Origin: Pelargonium nanum
Taxonomy: Eukaryota > Streptophyta > Magnoliopsida > Geraniales > Geraniaceae
Direction: 5' to 3'
Length of the DNA stretch: 22,146 nt
Assembly (NCBI GenBank): GCA_036897485.1
Contig: JAYMTF010001637.1
Span: 1 to 22,146, forward strand
Every line of letters starts with the position of its first letter. Within the stretch, counting starts at the first letter, position 1. The translations under genes and the position numbers were made by a program. Below the pieces are notes generated by a model, which saw only the letters and a program-made list of their open reading frames with translations, made no database searches and was not told the origin of the DNA. Below, piece after piece: positions 1 through 8,200 of this stretch.

Positions 1-85
1 ATTCAAACAAATAAACTAAAAAGACATTAACCCGAGCAGCGCCGGGTCAAAAAACTAGTTATATAAATAAAGTCGAGAGATGTAC

Positions 86-1000
86 CAGAAGAATTATACT
101 TCTCCTATGTTCTGAAATACTCTGAATATCTCCTTTTGCATCACTGCTTCTATAATTCAACAACGCTTCCGCGAAATCTTTGTTAACAGGCACTTGTGTC
201 TCTGACTTCAATTTCTCAACCTTCTCCGCAATAAATCTCGATACGATATTTAACGTTCGTCTCATATAGCGCGTATTCTCCTTGTAGAGTCCCTGCGGAT
301 CCAACCATCTCAACCACGGAAAATAATCTGCTATATTAGGCTTTCCTGCCACCTCCAATATCTCGTTCATGGCATCCAAAAACTCGCGGCCGTCTCCAGA
401 ATTGTGCGGGCCCAAGAGATCTCGCGAGAACGCGAGATTCCTGACAACGTTAAACGACATGACAAAGAGAAAATGAGACAATTCCACTTCACCTGACTCT
501 CCACGCGCGATTGCCGCCGCCGATTCCTTCTCGATGTTCCGTACCATGTCGTCCACGCGCTTCCGTACCGTCTCGTTCAGTACCTTGTTGTTAGCCAAGA
601 GCTCCGTGGAGTAAAGACGCCTCACCACGCGCCAGTACGCGCTTAAGCTGGCCGTTTCGTTGTTGTAGTTGTGGACGGTGAACGCGTGGGGACTCCTGCG
701 GCTGCAGAAGGCGAGGTCGTGGTTCTTGAAGAGCTGCTCGGCCGCTTTGGCGGATTGTACGACCAAGGTGTTGAAGGAGCCGAGCTTGAGCCAAAGAAGT
801 GGACCGTATTTGGGTCGGAGCTCGTACATGGTTTGGTGCAGAAGGGGTCCGAGATCAAATATGTTTCCGAAAACGGGCCAACCCGGAGGACCCGGTGGTA
901 GCTGGTTAGAGACATTTTTTGAAAGTTTCAGTAGAAGAAAAAAGAGTGATGATAGCAAAAGAGCCAACGAGAGTACCAAATAAGAAGCACTCATTTCCAT
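86..1000 (-). CDS. CYP76: CYP76-like cytochrome P450, first exon (gene continues past left edge)
   Basis: N-terminal exon (305 codons) of a microsomal cytochrome P450, a heme-thiolate monooxygenase. Visible are a hydrophobic anchor (about residues 5-25), the proline-rich hinge PPGPPGWP, the helix-C YWRVVRR segment, and SISEH near the end. Reading is open until a GT donor (complement of 84-85) at the same place and phase 0 as in the neighbouring complete copy. The exon with the oxygen-binding helix, ExxR and heme loop must lie left of base 1. An in-frame ATG at 1024 would add eight residues. I prefer 1000 because it aligns with the neighbour's start, the neighbour has ACG where 1024 has ATG, and a TATA box at 1049-1057 puts transcription start near 1020. 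The copy is three residues shorter than its neighbour between the B and C helices. The CYP76 (perhaps 76A) assignment is from remembered similarity. Substrate is unknown. Confidence 0.85.
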
Positions 1001-1048
1001 TTTATGAAGTGTGTATTGATTCATAGTTAGGTTTTCAATATATATTTG

Positions 1049-1057
1049 TATTTATAG
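1049..1057 (-). promoter_or_regulatory. Probable TATA box of the left P450 gene
   Basis: On the minus strand this reads CTATAAATA, about 50 nt before the preferred start at 1000 and only 25 nt before the alternative ATG at 1024. With normal TATA-to-start spacing, the transcript would begin near 1020, so the 1024 ATG would sit at or outside the 5' end. Confidence 0.5.
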
Positions 1058-1506
1058 TAGTTTTTGTTCACATACCCTACACGAATTAGATAGAGACTTA
1101 CTGAATTACATTGTAGTAACAAATTATGATTCTCATTGTCTATATCTGAAGAGAAAAATGAACAAATAGTTATTAGGCTAGTGCAATGTTTATTTATCAT
1201 TGAACCTATTAAATATAGAGGTTGACTAATTAATTCATTTTGTTAGTTGACCAATTCATAGATTATATATATATGTGTAAAGCACAATCAATAACACAAA
1301 CTAATCGATCAAGACCTTGTAATGTTTTTTCTGTGAGTTATACAAGAGTGTTTACAAAATAATGAGGATAACAATGTTTATTAAAAACGAATTTTATGTA
1401 TTTGTAGTTGTTGAAACAAGTACTATTGAATAATTGAATGATTTGTGTTAAGATTGATAATAAAACGAGAGTTATGTTGGTCAGTCATGTGTAGTACTGT
1501 AGAAGT

Positions 1507-1694
1507 GGTTGGCCGTAACAATCACCGTTAAATTATCCTTTAATGGTGATTGTTATATCAAACAATGCTAGTTAGTGTAGTTTTGAATTATTTGATCTAC
1601 AATTTAGGTGAAAATTTATAGCTATAAAAACAAAAAACAGCAATTATAAGTGTGTGCTTAAAGTGATGGAAGACTTTTGATCATCGCGTAAAGT
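1507..1694. repeat. P450-array intergenic block, copy 1
   Basis: Runs such as GTAACAATCACC, TTTAATGG, ATCAAACAATG and TTGATCT occur in the same order here and at 4161-4351, with modest divergence and small indels. Both copies lie upstream of a P450 start and downstream of another P450's second exon, so this is flank DNA duplicated with the genes. Confidence 0.75.
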
Positions 1695-2121
1695 CCACAT
1701 CATATGGAATGGACTTGAAAACGTAACCTAAAGTCTTCATTATAGGTAATACTCACAATCGTCACTTAATGCACTTATCATAGGACACAGGCAAGGTCAC
1801 CATCACCTTAAAGTATATAGGTATCATAGGATTGGGACAAGAACCATTGCCTTAACTCTATCAAATGAGATTGAAGGTCTATCTATCATCCTAACTAGCT
1901 CATAGATTACGTTTTTTCAAACAGATATAAAATATGAGTCTTAAATGACATGACTTTAGGCGACCGTTTTAAAGGTACAGTTCCTTATAGTTTAACGTAA
2001 ATAACTCTCAATGCGTAAACATGAAAAAATGAAAATATAAACACAGGCTTAAAACATCAGATAAATAAACCGTACTAACAACAAATTTTTTGTTAGTGCA
2101 TTATTATATACGTTATTCTTC

Positions 2122-3800
2122 TCATGCGGCACATTTTTTCGGTATGACTTTTAATGGTACAAGTCTTCCTGCTGTTAATCCCATCTTATCATTCATGTTA
2201 ATGGTCTCTGGAGTGACATTGTCGCCGAGTTCCCAGTCAAAACAGTGTAGCAACGAGGCCAGAGCAAGGTGAAGCTCCTTATGAGCTAACGTCATGCCCG
2301 CACAAAGTTTCCTTCCGGATCCAAATGGAATCAACTCATAATTCTGACCCTTGTACTCAATATTTGAATGTGACTCCAAAAATCTTTCTGGCCTAAAACT
2401 CAAAGGTTCCTCCCAGACATCTGAGTCTCTTCCAATTGCCCATACATTTACTAAAACTTGAGTGTTTTTTGGAATCAAATAATCCATGTAGTTGGTATCT
2501 TCCGTCGTGTTGCGCGGAACTAACAATGGAAGTGCAGGATGGAGTCGTAGCGTTTCTTTTACCACAACTTGTAAATATGATAATTTATCAATATCACTCC
2601 CGTTGATTTTATTGTTCGGTCCAATAACTCGATTGAGCTCCTCTTTAGTCTTTTTCATTGTCTCGGGGCTACGTAATAACTCCGCCATGGCCCATTCTAT
2701 GCTATTACTTGTGGTGTCCGACCCTGCCATAAACATCTCCTACATAACAAGAACATATACACACAATTTTTCATGAAAATTTTGGAACAATAAAGATATA
2801 TGAAATGAAAATAAATAGTCTTAAGAAAATAAGTTTTCCAATAAATCAAATGTTTTATGAAACAACCTACCAATAGAATTATGCTTATTTTGTGTTCTGA
2901 AATACTTTGCAAATCTTCTTTTGCATCATTGGGTCTATGATTCAACAATGCATCCAAAAAATCCTTCTTAACAACTTGTTGGGTCTCCACTTTTTGCTTC
3001 TCGGCTAGAAACCCCGATACGATATTTAACGCACGTCCCATCTCGCGCGTTATCTCCCGCTTAATTCCCTGCGGATCCAACCATTTCAACCACGGCATGA
3101 AATCCGATATATTGGGCTTCACCGACAGCTCCAACACTCCTTTCACGGCATCGAAAAACTCGCGCCCTTCCTTCGAATTATGCGAGCCCAAGAGATCTCG
3201 CGAGAACGAGAGGTTCCCGACAACGTTAACCGCCATGACAAATAAAAAATGAATCAAATTCACTTCACCTGATTCACCACGCGCGGTCGCCGCCGCCGAC
3301 TCCTCCTCGATGCTCCGCACCATGTCGTCCACGCGCTTCTGTATCGTCTCGTTCAGTCCCTTGTTGTTGGCCAAGAGCTCGGTGGAGTAGAGACGCCGGA
3401 GCGTGCGCCAATACGTGCCGCACGCGCTGACACCCATCGATTTGAGGTTGTAGTCGTGGGCGGTGAGCGCGTGGGGACACCAGCGGTCGCAGAAAGCGAG
3501 ATCGTGGTTCTTGAAGAGCTGCTCGGCGGCTTTGGCGGATTGTACAACCATGGTGTTCACGGATCCGATCTTGAGCCAAAGAAGCGGGCCGTATTTGGGT
3601 CGGAGCTCGTACATGGATCGATGCGGGATGGATCCGAGGTCTAATATGTTTCCGATGATGGGCCAACCCGGAGGACCCGGTGGTTGCTTCTTTGAACCAT
3701 TTTGGGAGAGTTTAGGAGTGAGGCTCAATAGTAGAAGAAGCAAGGCTGATAATAACAAAATAACTGAAGAAAAGACCAAATTAGAAACAGCCAATTCCAT
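2122..3800 (-). CDS. CYP76: CYP76-like cytochrome P450, complete two-exon gene
   Basis: Exon 1 is 3800-2871 and exon 2 is 2739-2122. The 131-nt intron has a GT donor, a TAG acceptor and phase 0. The product is 515 residues, within the usual range for endoplasmic-reticulum P450s. In order: hydrophobic anchor (about 5-28), proline hinge PPGPPGWP (40-47), helix-C YWRTLRR, I-helix AGSDTT (315-320), KETLR with the ExxR pair (E372, R375), FRPERF (425-430), and heme loop FGSGRKLCAG (449-458) with cysteine ligand C456. The loop carries Lys where P450s nearly always have the second Arg (FxxGxRxC). The family is oxidative specialised metabolism (CYP76 members oxidise monoterpenols, alkaloids, fatty acids and phenylureas), and it uses electrons from NADPH-P450 reductase. 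The actual substrate cannot be read from sequence. It sits in a same-strand tandem array with the partial copy downstream and the relic upstream. Confidence 0.93.
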
Positions 3801-3842
3801 TTGAGCTTTGAGGTAGTGTGTATTGATTCGTAGTTTGGTTTA

Positions 3843-3852
3843 CATTTATAAG
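3843..3852 (-). promoter_or_regulatory. Probable TATA box of the complete P450 gene
   Basis: The minus strand reads CTTATAAATG about 43 nt before the ATG at 3800. It occupies the same relative place as the TATA-like site of the left copy, and the leader between TATA and ATG is conserved between the two copies (GAATCAATACACACT in both). Confidence 0.5.
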
Positions 3853-4160
3853 TGCAAACTTAGATGCTATTCTTTAGATTAACAATAAATTTTCAAAACC
3901 CAGTTTAAAGATGGTTTTAGTCGTTTTTTTTATTTATTGCTATATTGAACAACTTTTATTTAGTAGATTTGATATTTTTTTGTCTTGTTCTTCGGTTGGT
4001 TTTATTATTATTATCACTAACTTCTCTTATTCTATTTGCTTTCGGACGATTTGTTATCAACTTTGTTTAACTATATGCTAGTTTGCAGGAGTGAATGAAT
4101 TTAGGTGGCTTGCGTAGTATAGATGTGTTTGTAGGGGTGGGTGGATGTGTAGGGTTGGGT

Positions 4161-4351
4161 GGTTGACTGTAACAATCACCAATAAATGGTCGTTTAATGG
4201 CAATCGTTACATCAAACAATGATCATTTTCTTGTTATTGTTGTTTTGGATCAATTGATCTGAAATTTAAGTTAAATTCGACCTTTTAAAAGTGAAACAAC
4301 ATTAGTGTGATAAAAATGTTTGAAGATAGTTTTTTTATCGTAGCATAAAGT
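4161..4351. repeat. P450-array intergenic block, copy 2
   Basis: Counterpart of 1507-1694. It lies upstream of the complete P450 and just downstream of the relic exon, exactly where a tandem duplication of gene plus flank predicts. The rest of 3801-4376 is AT-rich promoter-side DNA with no coding signal. Confidence 0.75.
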
Positions 4352-4376
4352 GTTTCTTCCATTTAAATATATAATT

Positions 4377-4576
4377 GCAAGACGAAGTGAAGCGTTTCTT
4401 TCGCAACGACTTGCAAGTACGACAATTTATCAATAGCACTTTCATCAATTATCTTGTGCGGTCCAACAATTTGGTATTCTTTAGCCTTTTCTATTTTCTT
4501 AGGACTACGCAATAACTCCGCCCTGGCCCATTCAATGATGCTACTTGTGGATTTTGACCAGGCTATAAACATCTTC
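4377..4576 (-). pseudogene. Decayed CYP76-like second exon
   Basis: The minus strand encodes a recognisable but broken start of P450 exon 2. The I-helix reads AWSKSTSS where the intact gene has AGSDTTSN. Then come IIEWARAELLRSP, a two-residue-shorter KEYQIVGP stretch, and DKLSYLQVVAKETLH. The ExxR arginine has become His, followed by a one-base deletion relative to the neighbour. Everything downstream in the family (PERF, heme cysteine loop) is absent, because the sequence runs directly into the intergenic block. The TAG acceptor before the exon is also lost (GTTGAAGATG where the intact copy has GTAGGAGATG). Some intron-like similarity continues to about 4615, and no first exon is visible upstream. 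It cannot encode a functional P450. Confidence 0.88.
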
Positions 4577-4615
4577 AACCCAAAAAGAACACACACAAAC
4601 AAATTTTGTATAGTT

Positions 4616-5091
4616 AGCGACCAATATGAACTATGCCCTTTCTTCATCTACGTACATGTTTTGTTTAAACATCAATCAACTTCCAAATGTATCAAAATAT
4701 CAACGTGTTAGCTGAGTGTAACATAATACTCTCATTGAACTATGTGAGTTGCATACATTTTTGAAAAATTCAAACTACGCTTATGTCTTTTTTTTTCTTC
4801 AACATGTTAGATTGAACAAGAAAATACATTAAAAGAAATTATCCAAATTATTATAAATTAATTTCATATTACTAACATCTCGCATACTCAACCTGACCGA
4901 TTCTCATATCGAGTCAAGTTCATCATTAGAAAATACTTATTGGATCAAATCGGACAAAATTATACAAATAAACATATTTTAAACCGAACTTAAAATCTAA
5001 TTTGATGAGATTCAAATATGTATTTTAAAATTAGATTCAAACTTGAGTTTCAGCTCATAATTACGTGACATTTTATTTCCTTATTTTATTT
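4616..5091. other. Intergenic DNA between the P450 array and the tRNA methyltransferase gene
   Basis: AT-rich, with no convincing ORF. Around 4890-5060 are degenerate phrases (AACCTGACC, ATCAAATCGGACAAAATT) of the kind seen in decayed plant intergenic repeats. I see no defined ends. The P450 array and the downstream gene are transcribed divergently from here. Confidence 0.5.
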
Positions 5092-5113
5092 TATAAAATA
5101 AGGTTTAGGGTTT
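5092..5113 (+). promoter_or_regulatory. TATA-like element and telo-box upstream of the tRNA methyltransferase gene
   Basis: TATAAAAT (5092-5099) is followed by TAGGGTTT (5106-5113), a telo-box (AAACCCTA on the other strand). Telo-boxes are known from promoters of plant genes for translation and ribosome biogenesis, which suits a tRNA-modification enzyme. The start codon is about 110 nt further on. Confidence 0.5.
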
Positions 5114-5219
5114 TAAAGAAAACATGTTCCCAATTCGTGCTGCACTGTGCTGCTTTCTCGCGTCCTAGAGAAAGCAAAGCACTCTGAACTGCAAAAAACG
5201 CACAACCACGTCTACATCA

Positions 5220-8200
5220 ATGGCTTCATCACCATCTCCAACTACCGAACCCTCAGTTACTGCAACTGAAACCCTAAAACCCTCAATCGATGACGATCCA
5301 CAATCAAATCTCCCGATTAATCAACCAATGGACACTGACGATTCAGCCAATCAACCGCAAGACGCCCCGCCGAATTCGGAACCTGCCGCCGACGCCATTG
5401 TCTCCGGCGAGAAGCGGAAGAGAGACGAAGAGCCGGAGGCCGAGGAGAAGAAGCCTACCCCTGCTGTTCATCCTCTGTGGAGAACCAGTCTCTGTTCCTA
5501 CTTCAGGAGCCACTCTGGGAATTGCAGTCACGGCGATACGTGCCGGTACGCCCACAGCGAGGAGGAGCTGCGGCCTCGGCCTGATAACACCTGGGACCCG
5601 ACCTCAGAGCGGGCCAAGAAGGCGATGAAGGTGGAGAATGGAGACAAGGTCGATGTTCGGGAGGAGGAGCAGATTATGATGACTGAGGCTGTTGTGGATG
5701 ACGATGGTGTTGTTGGCGATGCTGCGCTCAGCAAGTGCTTGGTTCATTTGCCTAGGAAGTGGAGTTCCGATAATTTGAGGAAGTTTCTGCACGACCAGGT
5801 AATTGTATTTGTAGATTGGTATATGAACTTTCGAATTCTGTTTGGTTGCTGAGAGAACGTGTGAAAGTGAAGCAAAATTAGAATTTAGAATTAGCATTCT
5901 CACATAAACTATACTTCTGTATGGAGTAATGTATATGATTTTTCTTTTTATAGATAGCCAATGATTTGTAGATTGGTATATGAGTTGTTGGGTTCTGTTT
6001 GGTTGTTGAGAAAACGTGTGAAAGTGAAGGAAAATTAGAAATTAGAAATAGCATTCTCATATAAACTTTACTTGTGCATGGAATAATGAATATGATTTTT
6101 CTTTGTATAGACAGCCAATATTCGAGCGATCTTCAATGTTCATTGGAACCTCATGGATAGCCTAGCCTGTTGTTTTCGTTATTGATTCACTATAACAACA
6201 AATGATTACCATTTTACTAATGTTTTCTCGGCAACCTCGAAGAAGGTTTAGTTTATCACTTTCTGCACCTTAAGAATTTACAAGTTGATTGTGAAAATCT
6301 ACTAGATTAGGGACTGAATATTGTGGTATACTTATTATAAAAGGCAAGGTCATTGTTGTTGTAGCAGCAGTACAACAACCCAAGTACTTCGTTTGATTAA
6401 GGTCATCTAAGCAGAGACCATCTTAAATTCTTATCGTAGACATTGCCATCTCTTTAACTCCTCATCCACTGTTTCTTTTCCCAGGCAATTGTCTTTAAAT
6501 CCGCAAAGAAAAAGAAAGGCATGACTGTGGGGTTTGTGAGTTTTGAGAGTGAAGAAGAAGTGAGAAGCGCAGTAAAGGTATCTACTTAACATTCATATCA
6601 AGTGTCAGTGAGTGTCACAATCATCCAGTACCTTTGTTGACTGGTATCACCCAATTGCAATGTGACAGGAGCTGAATGGGATGTTAGTTGGAAACAAAAA
6701 TTTGAAGGTTGCAGATGTTGTTCCCAGATCATTTGAGAAGAAAACCAAACAAGCAAATGATTTGCATGTGACAGAGCCTGGATTGGCTGGAGAGCTTGAA
6801 GGAAGTGGGGAGGATGGTGAGGCACCTGATGAAAAACCAGCAGCTAAAAGTGTCCGGGATGCGGTGACTCCACTTGCTTATTTGACATATGAAGAACAAT
6901 TGGAGCATAAAAAGAAATCTCTCCAGCAAATTCTCAAAAAACTTGTCAGAATCACATCTCTCTCTACTGTATTCTGTGCATGTCATTGTCTTTCTTGCTT
7001 GTATATCAAGGTTTTTCAATTTAGTTGACAAATAGAATTTCCTTTTGGCAGACCAGAAATGCTCGTAAAGCTTGCCCTAATGGTGTATCACTGCCTGAGT
7101 GGATTCTCAAGTCTAGGGAAATAGGTGATTTTCTTACCCTTTCGGAAATTGTCCACAAATAATAAAAAATTGTTGCTATAGTATTGTGTGTAAATATATA
7201 TCTAGGAGCAGATTTCTCTTAACTGTCACTCTGAATTGATCCAAACATTTGCGTTACACCTTTGTGAGTTTGTTTCTAAAGATGAAAAAGATTGGAGGAT
7301 TCTTATTCCTGTCCATTTTGTGTCATAAATGCTGCAGGTGGTCTTCCATGTGAACTAGAGGGCATACTTGCTTCACCACTTGTTAATGGGTATCGTAATA
7401 AGTGCGAGTTTTCTGCTGGATATTCTCTGCAAGGAAAGCCAACTGTCGGGTTTATGCTAGGAAACTTTAGGTACTCAATGTTTACTGAGGGTTCTGAAGA
7501 TGCTTTTTGCATTTGAATAATTCATTTGAGCAATAATACGAATTATTTTCAGGGAGGGTGTGACCGCAGTCGAAGAACCCGTGGACTGCCCCAATGTATC
7601 TAAAATCTCTTGCAAGTACGCTTTGATCTTTCAGGAATTTCTGCAACAGTCCAGCTTACCAATTTGGAACAGATTCAAAAATATTGGTTTCTGGCGTCAA
7701 TTAACAGTAGGTGTTGCATACCTAGATTTTTTGGTTTCTTTTGTTTCTCTTCTTTACAAATGTACCCGAAAATGAAATCTGGAATATAACAGTTAACATC
7801 TCGTGGTATGGTATATTTTCCAAGGTTCGAGAAGGAAGGGCACCAGGGAAGTCCACTGACGCTGAGAATTCTGAGGACAGCATTTCTGAAGTCATGCTTA
7901 TGGTTCAGGTTTGCATTACATCCAACAAACTTTTATCGGACAGCTTCATTGTTTCATTTTATGTGGCTTCCTTTTTAATAGGCATACTATATTCAATGCT
8001 TTACATGACTGCTCTCTAACAATGAAAAAGAACCAAATTAGGTAGATTATGTATTGTCAATTCTATGGTTTAATTTTCCTTTTAACTGGGATAAACAAAC
8101 CTGTCTTGTAGTGGTGGAACCTTATCATTAATTAATGACTGTGCCTTATTGAATCGAGTTAATATTTTCCTCTCAATTTTTAGGTTTGCACGGTGGGCAT

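Larger units (their letters stand above)
1025..2121. other. Intergenic DNA between two P450 genes
   Basis: AT-rich, with no coding signal on either strand. It holds the promoter side of the left P450, the 3' flank of the complete P450, and a block (1507-1694) that recurs at 4161-4351. Confidence 0.7.

Noticed and set aside
591..983. Open frames in other registers over the left P450 exon, both strands
   Set aside because: They are shadows of the GC-richer P450 coding exon, with no family features. The same shadows recur over the homologous exon at 3274-3804.
2697..2870. Continuation of P450 exon 1 frame past 2871
   Set aside because: The extra residues are the intron read through; the GT donor at 2870 and TAG acceptor at 2740 restore the normal I-helix.
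6355..6379. Perfect 9-bp hairpin in intron 1 as an RNA gene
   Set aside because: Too short, and built from GTT/AAC triplets; no tRNA, snoRNA or miRNA-like arm lengths around it.
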